The notes: generated by a model from the letters alone, not told the origin. A stretch of DNA of 9,295 bases from Planctomycetota bacterium (GCA_003644175.1 QNBS01000072.1:1-9295), one strand, 5' to 3'. Counted from the first letter of the stretch, positions 1-6,386 are shown. A program made the numbers and translations.

Positions 1-60
1 AAGCAGTATCGTGATTACAAGGAGAATCAGATTGATTACTAATACAGGTACGAAGATCAT
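1..60 (-). CDS. nqrF: Na+-NQR subunit F, N-terminal fragment
   Basis: Only the first 20 codons lie in the window; the gene continues past the left edge. They read MIFVPVLVINLILLVITILL, one hydrophobic helix right after a start Met, as expected for the N-terminal membrane anchor of NqrF. In the family this anchor precedes a 2Fe-2S ferredoxin domain and an FAD/NADH-binding reductase domain, which take electrons from NADH on the cytoplasmic side; neither domain is visible here. The ATG at 60-58 is fixed by an in-frame TGA three codons upstream. A GAGG lies about 12 nt upstream, a rather long spacing. The call rests mainly on position: it follows nqrE by 19 bp in an otherwise canonical A-B-C-D-E order. 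Identity is likely but inferred. Confidence 0.75.
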   Translation of the reverse strand, partial: MIFVPVLVINLILLVITILL

Positions 61-79
61 CGAATATCACAGCCTCATT

Positions 80-667
80 TTATTTTATGTCGACCATTCC
101 GCCGAAACCCAGAAACGCCAGGGCGATAATGCCGGCGATAATCATAATGATGCCGGCGCCTTTGAGCCCTTTCGGAACATTCCCAACCAGTGCGAGCTTC
201 TCATTGATGGCGGCCACGATCATGATCGCCAGCATCCACCCCACCGCCGAGCCGAATGCAAATACAAGCGTCATACCGTAGGAGTACTTGCGCAACACCA
301 TCAAAACCGATACCGCCAAAACCGTACAGTTCACCGTGATCAGCGGAAGGAATATCCCAAAGGCCGCCTGAAGCGGCGGAAAGAATCGCTCCATGATCAT
401 TTCCACTAATTGAACCGTGGCGGCGATGACAATAATGAAAACAATGTAGTAAATGAGCTTGCTGCCCGTCGGAACCAGTATCAGGTGATAGATGGGCCAG
501 TTGATCGCCGCCGTCAGAGTCACCACGAAGATCACCGCAACACTCATGCCGAAAGCGGTCCTGGTGCTGCGTGAAAGGGACACGAACGGACACATCCCCA
601 AAAGATACGTCAGCGCGATGTTATGAGTAAGAATAGCCGCTATGAATATGGTTATCGCATGTGTCAT
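80..667 (-). CDS. nqrE: Na+-NQR membrane subunit E
   Basis: A 195-residue integral membrane protein, matching the usual NqrE/RnfA length (about 198). It is hydrophobic throughout, with six probable transmembrane helices. Family hallmarks include LLGMCPFVSLS, ERFFPPLQAAFGIFLPLITVNC and AFGSAVGWMLA. Cys26 and Cys114 match the two cysteines that, with two from NqrD, hold the intramembrane 2Fe-2S centre between NqrF and NqrC. The ATG at 667 lies 2 bp after the nqrD stop. Its ribosome-binding site (GAGGAA) falls inside the last Glu codons of nqrD, so translation of the two is probably coupled. RnfA is the close paralogue; the nqrB and nqrC context decides for NqrE. Confidence 0.95.
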   Translation of the reverse strand: MTHAITIFIAAILTHNIALTYLLGMCPFVSLSRSTRTAFGMSVAVIFVVTLTAAINWPIYHLILVPTGSKLIYYIVFIIVIAATVQLVEMIMERFFPPLQAAFGIFLPLITVNCTVLAVSVLMVLRKYSYGMTLVFAFGSAVGWMLAIMIVAAINEKLALVGNVPKGLKGAGIIMIIAGIIALAFLGFGGMVDIK

Positions 668-669
668 TG

Positions 670-1302
670 TTATTCCTCTTCTTCCTCACTGCCGCCTTCC
701 GTTATCGTTTTGGAGATCCATATAGCAACACCCAAAAGGAAAAACGCCCCCGGCGCCATGGACATCACCACCCACTTCGGCCAGCCGTCGGGTGTAACCT
801 GAAATCCTAACAGTGTTCCGAAACCCAGAATCTCACGAACAACGGCGATAGCAACAAGCGTATACGTGTAGGCTATCCCGTTGCTGACGGCGTCAATGAC
901 CGAAAAACGCACGCCGTTGGTCACGTAAAACGCTTCGGCCCGCCCCATGATGATGCAGTTGGTGATGATCAACGCAACATAAGGGCCCAGCGCCTCGCTG
1001 ATCGTCGGCGAAAACGCGTCCAGGAACATCTGCACGATGATCACAAACGACGCAATGGTAATCATATATGTGATGATTCTCGCCCGCTGCGGAATCAACG
1101 ATCTGAGAGACGAGATGATCACCGCCGTGGCAATGAGAACGAAAGTAACGCCGGCGCCCATCGCGATGGCGTTTGCAACAGTGTTGCTCACCGCCAAAGC
1201 CGAGCATATCCCTAACCCCACCGCGAATATGGGGTGATCGCGCGTGATCCCCAACTTCAGTATCTTGTAACCGTCAGCGCCTAAGTACTTCTTGAGAATC
1301 AT
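670..1302 (-). CDS. nqrD: Na+-NQR membrane subunit D
   Basis: A 210-residue membrane protein of the NqrD/RnfE family with about six hydrophobic segments. Recognisable stretches are LGICSALAVSN near residue 30, LIITNCIIMGRAEAF near 111-125 and MAPGAFFLLG near 182. Cys33 and Cys116 correspond to the NqrD ligands of the 2Fe-2S cluster shared with NqrE at the subunit interface. The start ATG overlaps the nqrC stop by 4 bp (ATGA). There is no convincing Shine-Dalgarno before it, which suggests translation by re-initiation after nqrC. The C-terminus is a short acidic tail (EGGSEEEEE), and its codons also supply the nqrE ribosome-binding site. RnfE is the alternative paralogue, disfavoured by the operon context. 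Confidence 0.95.
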   Translation of the reverse strand: MILKKYLGADGYKILKLGITRDHPIFAVGLGICSALAVSNTVANAIAMGAGVTFVLIATAVIISSLRSLIPQRARIITYMITIASFVIIVQMFLDAFSPTISEALGPYVALIITNCIIMGRAEAFYVTNGVRFSVIDAVSNGIAYTYTLVAIAVVREILGFGTLLGFQVTPDGWPKWVVMSMAPGAFFLLGVAIWISKTITEGGSEEEEE

Positions 1303-1916
1303 TGTTTCATGCTTTCAATGGCTTTTATGTATTTATGCGATTCGCTGTTCAGTAGTTCCTCGAACGCGTTACAACTCAAGGTCGCCCCCGTCAATCCGTC
1401 CACCTCGTTTTCGCCCTTTGCTTTACCCGCTCCTGTAATTCTAAGCTCCGGAAAAATCTTTCTGTTTCTGAACCTGTCAAGAAATTCCTGCTCGCCGATT
1501 CTGCCACCTAAGCCGGGTGTTTCTTTCTGCGAGACAATAGTAACTCCTTTGATCGTCTTCAGGTCCGGCTTGAAAGCGATAGCCCCGTAAATCTCATCCT
1601 GCAATCCAGAGCCGCGGTATTCGAAAATGTACTCGCCGCCCCTGGTGACATAGAACTTCTTCTTGTCCTCCTCTTTAGCTCCTTTTACCTGGAGCGATTC
1701 AGGAAAAACTCTTTCCTCTATTTCCCTGGAAAAGACTTCTTCCAGAGTATTCTCGCCCAAAGTAATCTCCGCCGCCTTCAGAATGCTCTCCTGCAGTTTC
1801 TTTCTCGTGTTTGCTTTGATATAAGGATCCGTGAAGGCATCGACGCTCACCAGCGCAGCGGTCAACACCGACCCCAGGGCAAGAACAAACACGACCATCC
1901 GTACTTTTTCTTTCAT
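1299..1916 (-). CDS. nqrC: Na+-NQR FMN subunit C
   Basis: A 205-residue protein with one N-terminal transmembrane helix (about residues 7-25) followed by an FMN-binding domain. In this family the domain faces the periplasm and receives electrons from the NqrD/E iron-sulfur centre. The motif DGLTGAT (173-179) marks covalent FMN attachment, by phosphoester to Thr179. The stretch KETPGLGGR (131-139) is another NqrC/RnfG hallmark. The reading frame is open further upstream to 2054, but the ATG at 1916 is preferred: it gives a clean membrane anchor (MKEKVRMVVFVLALG), overlaps the nqrB stop by 4 bp and has GGTG just upstream. Flavin attachment would need an ApbE-type transferase, which is not encoded in this window. 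Confidence 0.93.
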   Translation of the reverse strand: MKEKVRMVVFVLALGSVLTAALVSVDAFTDPYIKANTRKKLQESILKAAEITLGENTLEEVFSREIEERVFPESLQVKGAKEEDKKKFYVTRGGEYIFEYRGSGLQDEIYGAIAFKPDLKTIKGVTIVSQKETPGLGGRIGEQEFLDRFRNRKIFPELRITGAGKAKGENEVDGLTGATLSCNAFEELLNSESHKYIKAIESMKQ

Positions 1917-3154
1917 GTTTTCACCGGCCTGTATTTGAACATCAGGACTATTTGATCGATAAGCGGAGTAAAGGCGTTCATGATCACGATGCTGAACATG
2001 ACGCCTTCCACATATCCGGTAAAGCTGCGTATTAGCACGGTCAGAACGCCGCATGATATGCCGAAGCAGTATTTACCCGCCTTTGTAAACGGCGAGGTGA
2101 TCGGGTCGGTCGCCATGAACATAGCCCCGAACATCAACCCCCCGGTCAACATCTGAAAGACCGGCGGGGCGATATCATGGGGCAGGAACCGGTGTCCGAC
2201 CAGGGCCAATACAAAAACTGTGCCGATATAAGACACTGGAATCCGCCAGTTGCTGACCCTGGCGAGCATCAGGAATATGCCGCCCAGCACGATGACGATC
2301 CTGCACGTCTCACCCATGCTGCCCGGTTCTTTACCGACAAGAAGATCGCCGTACGAAAACAGGCGGACCAGGTTATCGTCTTCTATCCTCTTATGCTTGC
2401 CGGCCTTGTTATAAGCGGGCTCGCCCACACAATAGATTTTGACGCCGTCAAACCTGGAGTCGCCGTTCTGGGTGCACCTCTTCACTGCCGAGGCGCTCGT
2501 AAACAGGACCTGTTTGTTGGCCTCGTCCTTCTCGAACTCAACCACGTCGGGATTCACTTTACTGGCTTTGGCGGTGCTCTTGTAAGTGGTCAGCGGCGTC
2601 GCCGATGTTATCGCCTCGGGACCGGAAACGAAAGGCTTCTGCCAGTTCATCGTCATTATCGCCGGAAACGCTATCGTGATAAACAGCCTGCCCACTAATG
2701 CCGGGTTAAAGATGTTCCTGCCCGTGCCGCCGAACATCTCCTTGCCGAACATCGTGCCGAAGACAACGCCGACAGCCACAACCCACAGCGGAGTCGTGGG
2801 CGGCAGCACCAGCGGAAAAATCAAACCCGTTATCAAAAACCCCTCATGGATGTCATGCTTGCGGATAATCGCAAAAGCCACTTCGACGGCGCCGCCGGCC
2901 ATATATGACACCATTATAATCGCTATGACGCGAAAGCCAAAAAAGCACACCGACGCCAGAACCGCCGGAAGAAGCGCAAGGATCACAAACGACATGTACC
3001 GCTTGATGTCTATATTGTCAACGACATGCGGAGCGCCGCGGGTTGTCTCATCGGTCCCATACAGGATGGCGTCGGCGGCGCCGATAATGGGCTTGTACCT
3101 TTGCAGGGCGGGCGCCTCATATAATCTGTCGAGCAATGACCTGATAGCTTTCAT
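1913..3154 (-). CDS. nqrB: Na+-NQR membrane subunit B
   Basis: A 413-residue polytopic membrane protein, close to the usual NqrB length and longer than typical RnfD. It carries VDNIDIKRYMSF (46-56), RKHDIHEGFLITG (98-110), LPPTTPLW, KEMFGGTGRNIFNPALVGR (138-156) and FMATDPITSPFTKAGK (346-361). SATPL at 184-188 is the covalent FMN site, with Thr186 as the predicted attachment residue. Family knowledge also places riboflavin and the quinone site in NqrB. Compared with Vibrio NqrB from memory, the segment between the first two membrane helices is shorter. A long hydrophilic loop (about 190-276) follows the FMN site before GSMGET. The ATG has a good AGAGGT ribosome-binding site 9 nt upstream. Confidence 0.93.
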   Translation of the reverse strand: MKAIRSLLDRLYEAPALQRYKPIIGAADAILYGTDETTRGAPHVVDNIDIKRYMSFVILALLPAVLASVCFFGFRVIAIIMVSYMAGGAVEVAFAIIRKHDIHEGFLITGLIFPLVLPPTTPLWVVAVGVVFGTMFGKEMFGGTGRNIFNPALVGRLFITIAFPAIMTMNWQKPFVSGPEAITSATPLTTYKSTAKASKVNPDVVEFEKDEANKQVLFTSASAVKRCTQNGDSRFDGVKIYCVGEPAYNKAGKHKRIEDDNLVRLFSYGDLLVGKEPGSMGETCRIVIVLGGIFLMLARVSNWRIPVSYIGTVFVLALVGHRFLPHDIAPPVFQMLTGGLMFGAMFMATDPITSPFTKAGKYCFGISCGVLTVLIRSFTGYVEGVMFSIVIMNAFTPLIDQIVLMFKYRPVKT

Positions 3155-3222
3155 CTATTCAGCACCTCTGTATTTAATCGGTAACGACGTAGCGGCAGCA
3201 AACCCCGGCCGGCGGGCTGTTC

Positions 3223-4710
3223 CTACCGGGTATCCTCGTCTTCTTCAACTCCCTTGAGAGCGAATTTGGGCTGCGGACAGGGAATCCCTTCGTCGAGCAG
3301 TTTGGCTTTTCCGTCTTTGATCCATTGTCCCAGAGTGATTTTCGAAGGACACACGTATGTGCACAAATTGCATTCGATGCAATCGAATATCCCGTATTTC
3401 AGCAAGGCCTCGTCAATGACTTCCCGTTCGACGTGGTGAAAGAGCAAATGCGGAATCACCGACACCGGACATACTTCCACGCAGTAGTTGCAGGATATGC
3501 AGGGTCTCAATTCGCCGCGGAGATTTGTTTCACAGCGTTTTGTGATTTTCTCGCCGCCCAGAAAAAGCGACAGAAACGTTCGCGAATACGAATCCTTCCT
3601 GGGGCCCGGCCGCATGAAAGCAAACATCTCGCGTTTGTTTCCTTCGACGACGGCGATGATCGCGCTGCAGGTTCGATCCGCCGGCATCGACAGATCAAAA
3701 AGACCTTCGCCGGTAAGGCAGCTGTTTCGCAGGAACCGAAGATCGGCGCCCTGTTTTACCATTCCATCGATAATATGCTGAAGCGGCGATCCGACACGGA
3801 CATTGACATGCAGATTTTCCTCAAAGCCCGGCCCGGCTAATGCTATTGTCCTCTCGATAACGGCCTTGCCGGCGACAACCGCGTCATAAACGGCCAGCAC
3901 CGCCTGAATATCCAATACGATGACGCCGATGTTGGCCGCCAAGAGACCCGCCGGAAACTGGCGGCCCAACACCGCCGAAACGAGTATTTCATCGTAATCG
4001 GCAGGGTACCTGGGCTCCAGGCCCCGCACATCGCACCAGTCATTATCCGCAAATGCCCCGGAGACGTCGGCGATGAGACTATTGCATTCGCTGTTCAAGG
4101 CAATGCTGAATGCGGCATGGGGCAGAACCTTCCTGAGTATCTTTGTTCCTTCGGCGAAGTGCGGCAGGTTGTCGCCTTGGAGCAGGAGGCTCGATGACAC
4201 CGCATACATCTCAGATTCTACGCCGTGTATGATGACATTTTCGACTTCGTCAGGGGAGATTATGGAACTGTTGAACCCTGTCGGAATGCCGTCGCGCCCC
4301 GCACCCGCTGCACCGGAAAGATATATGAGTTCTTCTATCTGCTCGATGGCCAGATTGTCCCACGCCGCCGAACAGCCCTCCAGCGACTGCCAGTCCCCAG
4401 TTCCATCCGATTCGATGGTGATTGCGGTTGTCTCGTTACCAAGATACTCTATCTTGCCTATCTTGACTATTTTGCCATTCACCGACGAATGAACCGGACT
4501 GGATATCGACTCATCATCTCGTCCTATTATCTGCCCGGCGGCGACCTTGTCGCCCATTGCCACCACAGCAGCGACTTCATCGCCAAACCCCTGCATCAAG
4601 GGGATAGTAATCGTCGCCGGTATCGCCGCCCTGATCAATTTGTCCTGCGGGCGACCTTCAAAATGCCTGAATCTGTAGCCGCCGGGAAACGCTCTGTTTT
4701 TAGCTATCAT
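3223..4710 (-). CDS. nqrA: Na+-NQR subunit A with RnfC-like double 4Fe-4S domain
   Basis: First gene of the operon, 495 residues; classical NqrA is about 446-470. The N-terminus (FPGGYRFRHFEGR, then GDKVAAGQ and SSPVHSSVNGK, to about 85) is an RnfC_N/NqrA barrel-sandwich domain. Residues 132-168 (SGAAGAGRDGIPTGF and IIHGVESEMY) match the glycine-rich flavin/NADH region of RnfC. Residues 234-310 include RYPADYDE and VNVRVGSPL. REMFAFMRPGPRKDSYSRT (360-378) resembles NqrA rather than RnfC. The C-terminal domain has two complete CxxCxxCxxxCP motifs: Cys404/407/410/414 and Cys444/447/450/454. Ordinary NqrA keeps only traces of these. Position upstream of nqrB supports NqrA; the fold detail supports RnfC, so the label is a compromise. 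The ATG has no strong Shine-Dalgarno. Confidence 0.85.
   Translation of the reverse strand: MIAKNRAFPGGYRFRHFEGRPQDKLIRAAIPATITIPLMQGFGDEVAAVVAMGDKVAAGQIIGRDDESISSPVHSSVNGKIVKIGKIEYLGNETTAITIESDGTGDWQSLEGCSAAWDNLAIEQIEELIYLSGAAGAGRDGIPTGFNSSIISPDEVENVIIHGVESEMYAVSSSLLLQGDNLPHFAEGTKILRKVLPHAAFSIALNSECNSLIADVSGAFADNDWCDVRGLEPRYPADYDEILVSAVLGRQFPAGLLAANIGVIVLDIQAVLAVYDAVVAGKAVIERTIALAGPGFEENLHVNVRVGSPLQHIIDGMVKQGADLRFLRNSCLTGEGLFDLSMPADRTCSAIIAVVEGNKREMFAFMRPGPRKDSYSRTFLSLFLGGEKITKRCETNLRGELRPCISCNYCVEVCPVSVIPHLLFHHVEREVIDEALLKYGIFDCIECNLCTYVCPSKITLGQWIKDGKAKLLDEGIPCPQPKFALKGVEEDEDTR
3349..3501 (-). other. Two 4Fe-4S binding motifs in NqrA
   Basis: This segment encodes residues 404-454 of NqrA. 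The first motif is CISCNYCVEVCP and the second is CIECNLCTYVCP. Each has the CxxCxxCxxxCP spacing of a bacterial ferredoxin-type 4Fe-4S site, so two clusters are predicted. All eight cysteines and both following prolines are present. The linker of about 29 residues is like that in RnfC. Confidence 0.9.
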
Positions 4711-4764
4711 TTGCGACAGGTTCTCTCATAAACTCTCAAACGTCAAATTCCGCCTGAAAAACCG

Positions 4765-4793
4765 ATTCTATATAAAAAGAAGGAGCAAAGCAA
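4765..4793 (-). promoter_or_regulatory. Possible second, proximal nqr promoter
   Basis: On the minus strand TTGCTT (4793-4788), a 17-nt spacer and TAGAAT (4770-4765) make a weaker sigma70-like match, with the first three bases of the -35 and five of six of the -10. It would start transcription near 4757 and give a short leader of about 45 nt that bypasses the upstream hairpins. It overlaps the U-rich run of the leader structure, so chance AT-richness is a real alternative. Confidence 0.3.
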
Positions 4794-4824
4794 CCCTGGC
4801 AGGACGGGTTACTCACCTGCAACC
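4774..4824 (-). promoter_or_regulatory. Candidate attenuator-like element in the nqr leader
   Basis: Two stems compete on the transcript. Stem 1 pairs GCAGG (complement of 4816-4820) with CCTGC (complement of 4799-4803). Stem 2 pairs GTAACCC (complement of 4806-4812) with GGGTTGC (complement of 4790-4796), with one G-U pair and a 9-nt loop. Each stem puts an arm of the other in its loop, so they cannot form together as drawn. A pyrimidine-rich run ending in CTTCTTTTT follows stem 2 by several bases, which is looser than a standard intrinsic terminator. I do not recognise a known riboswitch class. Confidence 0.3.
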
Positions 4825-4881
4825 TCACCCTGTTCAAATGCTGCCTGCTCTCTTATTGAACGTGTGCCCCAAGCAATTTTC

Positions 4882-4907
4882 CGGGATTCGAGTGGAAATC
4901 GAACCCG
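4882..4907 (-). repeat. Inverted repeat at the 5' end of the nqr leader
   Basis: Arms CGGGATTCGA (4882-4891) and TCGAACCCG (4899-4907) pair over 9 bp with one bulged base and a 7-nt loop. The dyad begins about 8 nt downstream of the predicted nqr start site. It could act as a 5' RNA hairpin that affects mRNA stability, or as a DNA operator overlapping the initial transcribed region. The pairing is seen directly; the role is inference. Confidence 0.5.
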
Positions 4908-4921
4908 AAAACAGCGTGATA

Positions 4922-4951
4922 ATGATAATATAGTATGGTTGTCCTTGTCAA
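4922..4951 (-). promoter_or_regulatory. Predicted sigma70 promoter of the nqr operon
   Basis: On the minus strand a perfect -35 TTGACA (4951-4946) is followed, after an 18-nt spacer, by TATCAT (4927-4922), five of six to the -10 consensus. An overlapping TATTAT with a 15-nt spacer is an alternative. Transcription would start near 4915, about 205 nt upstream of the nqrA start codon. It is the best promoter match I found in the window. Confidence 0.65.
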
Positions 4952-4963
4952 GTGCAAAAAACA

Positions 4964-4992
4964 TTGCGTTTCGCCTGCGCCCTGACTACGAT
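4964..4992 (+). promoter_or_regulatory. Weak candidate promoter for the radical SAM gene
   Basis: TTGCGT (4964-4969) and TACGAT (4987-4992) are separated by 17 nt, with three of six and four of six consensus matches. The start would fall near 4999, about 44 nt before the ATG. It lies back to back with the nqr promoter. The match is poor, and the AT-rich stretch near 4917-4935 could serve instead. Confidence 0.25.
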
Positions 4993-5042
4993 ACGCCCCG
5001 ATAAGGAAATTCGCCGGTCCAGTTACAGGTGGTGATAAACCG

Positions 5043-6377
5043 ATGCTCACCGAGATATTCCTGAGAATACATGCGGCGCGTCTGACACGGCGCTATTTGG
5101 CCCCGAAAGGCTCTTCGGTGTATTCGCCCCCGCAACCGGACAGCAAAGCCCAATATCTTCTCTATATCCACATCCCCTTTTGCCAGGAGCTATGCCCTTT
5201 TTGTTCATTTCTCAGGGTCAAGTTTGAGCCTTCCCTGGCGAAAGCCTATTTTGACGCCTTGAAGAAGGAGATAGACGCCTACCATAATCTCGGATACAGT
5301 TTCAACTCGATCTATGTCGGCGGGGGCACTCCCACGATTATGCCGGACAAACTGGCCGACATTGTCTTACATGCCAAAAGCCTTTGGCCCGTCACCCAGG
5401 TCTCCGTCGAGACCAACCCCAGCCACCTGACCGGCGATATCCTCAGTGTTCTGAAAGACATCGGCGCCAATCGTCTCTCCGTGGGTGTGCAGTCTTTTGA
5501 CGATCGCGTATTAAGGAGCATTCAGCGATATGACAAATACGGCTCAGGACAACAGATACGCCAAAAGCTATCCTCCGTCGCCGGAATGTTCGACACTTTG
5601 AACGTTGATATGATCTTCAACTTCCCCAACCAGACCGCCGAAATGCTCAAGGCCGATGTCAATATCATCAAGGAAATCAAAGCCGATCAGGTAACCTGGT
5701 ACCCCCTGATAATCTCAAAGTCCAGAAAGCGGCAGATCGCCACAAGCTGCGGCCGGATAAACTCGCGCAGAGAGAGGCGATTATACGATATGCTCACACA
5801 GGAGTTGGCCGATACCTACAACGCCGAATCCGTCTGGTGTTTCGCGAACAGGCCGGGCTTAATCGACGAGTACCCCGTCAGCCACGACGACTACGCCGGC
5901 CTCGGCGCAGGCTCAATGGGTTACGTAAACGGCGCGCTGTACTTTAATACGTTTTCCATACCCGACTATATCCGAATGATAGAGCAAGACAGATCGCCCG
6001 TGCTTGCGGTTCGCAACTTCTCGCCTGTCGAAAAGATGCGCTTCAGCCTGCTGCTAAAACTACTCACCGGCAGCGCAAGCATCGCGGCCATGAAGACCAA
6101 ATACGGCAAACGCTTCGTGCGGTGTCTTTGGAAGGAATTGCTGTTCCTTTTCATCACACGATCCGCAGTCTTCAGCAACGGCAACATCGTCTTGACCGCC
6201 AGGGGACGATATTACTGGCTAACCATAATGAGCACACTATTCGCCACATTAGGCGACTACAGAGACCTGCACACCCCGCCCCCCATTGTCATCCCGAGCG
6301 CAGCCGAGGGATCCGCTAAAACACCATCGCCGCAGAGCCTGCCCTGCCTGCCCCGAGCCCCGTCGAGGGGAGCGTAG
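5043..6377 (+). CDS. HemW/HutW-like radical SAM protein
   Basis: A 444-residue cytoplasmic radical SAM enzyme of the coproporphyrinogen-oxidase-like group. YIHIPFCQELCPFC (41-54) carries the CX3CX2C motif (Cys47, Cys51, Cys54) for the SAM-binding 4Fe-4S cluster. YVGGGTPT (91-98), VETNPSHLT (122-130), NRLSVGVQSFDD (143-154) and VDMIFNFPNQT (188-198) are the TIM-barrel motifs. DDYAGLGAGSMGYVNG (282-297) matches the C-terminal HemW-type GLGAG segment. The fourth cysteine of HemN (CxC) is replaced by Phe56, arguing against a true HemN oxidase. Related proteins are haem chaperones (HemW) or haem-utilisation enzymes (HutW/ChuW); I cannot tell which. The ATG is supported by AGGTGG 10 nt upstream. 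Residues after about 414 are translated from a dispersed repeat and are probably not native. Confidence 0.85.
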   Translation: MLTEIFLRIHAARLTRRYLAPKGSSVYSPPQPDSKAQYLLYIHIPFCQELCPFCSFLRVKFEPSLAKAYFDALKKEIDAYHNLGYSFNSIYVGGGTPTIMPDKLADIVLHAKSLWPVTQVSVETNPSHLTGDILSVLKDIGANRLSVGVQSFDDRVLRSIQRYDKYGSGQQIRQKLSSVAGMFDTLNVDMIFNFPNQTAEMLKADVNIIKEIKADQVTWYPLIISKSRKRQIATSCGRINSRRERRLYDMLTQELADTYNAESVWCFANRPGLIDEYPVSHDDYAGLGAGSMGYVNGALYFNTFSIPDYIRMIEQDRSPVLAVRNFSPVEKMRFSLLLKLLTGSASIAAMKTKYGKRFVRCLWKELLFLFITRSAVFSNGNIVLTARGRYYWLTIMSTLFATLGDYRDLHTPPPIVIPSAAEGSAKTPSPQSLPCLPRAPSRGA

Positions 6378-6386
6378 CCGAACGGG
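6288..6386. repeat. Dispersed intergenic repeat, two related copies
   Basis: GAGCGCAGCCGAGGG (6296-6310) and GAGCGTAGCCGAACGGG (6370-6386) are direct, imperfect copies of one core. The second is preceded by a small GC-rich hairpin (CCCC GTCGA GGGG). The frames through this DNA give peptides such as PSAALGMT and CHPERSRGI, which I recognise from experience as spurious translations of a widely scattered intergenic repeat. The TAG stop of the radical SAM gene sits inside the second copy. Confidence 0.6.

Larger units (their letters stand above)
4711..5042. other. Divergent intergenic region
   Basis: This 332-bp region separates the leftward nqr operon from the rightward radical SAM gene. It holds the predicted nqr promoter, a 5' leader hairpin, the competing stems and a weak rightward promoter, all listed separately. 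An AGGTGG at 5027-5032 is the probable ribosome-binding site of the radical SAM gene. A minus-strand open frame across 4853-5050 has no family resemblance and was not called. Confidence 0.7.

Noticed and set aside
1917..2054. Upstream extension of nqrC to an ATG at 2054
   Set aside because: It would overlap nqrB by over 140 bp and put an arginine-rich peptide before the membrane anchor. The ATG at 1916 fits the family and the ATGA overlap.
2177..2698. Long plus-strand open frames opposite nqrB, nqrA and nqrE
   Set aside because: They are antisense to strongly conserved coding sequence, lack family motifs and are explained by codon bias on the other strand.
3155..3222. GC-rich CCGGCCGG palindrome between nqrA and nqrB as a terminator
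   Set aside because: No T run follows and the best stem is short. It may be a weak mRNA-processing hairpin at most.
4799..4824. Resemblance of the leader (GGTGAGTAAC...CCTGCC) to a 16S rRNA stretch
   Set aside because: Only about 20 scattered bases agree and the flanks do not match rRNA, so it is taken as chance.
4882..4907. Possible tRNA T-arm (GGTTCGA-like) or attachment site
   Set aside because: The arm lengths and loop do not fit a T-arm, and no acceptor, D or anticodon arms are found around it.
4853..5050. Minus-strand open frame of 65 codons in the divergent region
   Set aside because: It overlaps the nqr promoter and the start of the radical SAM gene, has no recognisable motif and no convincing ribosome-binding site.
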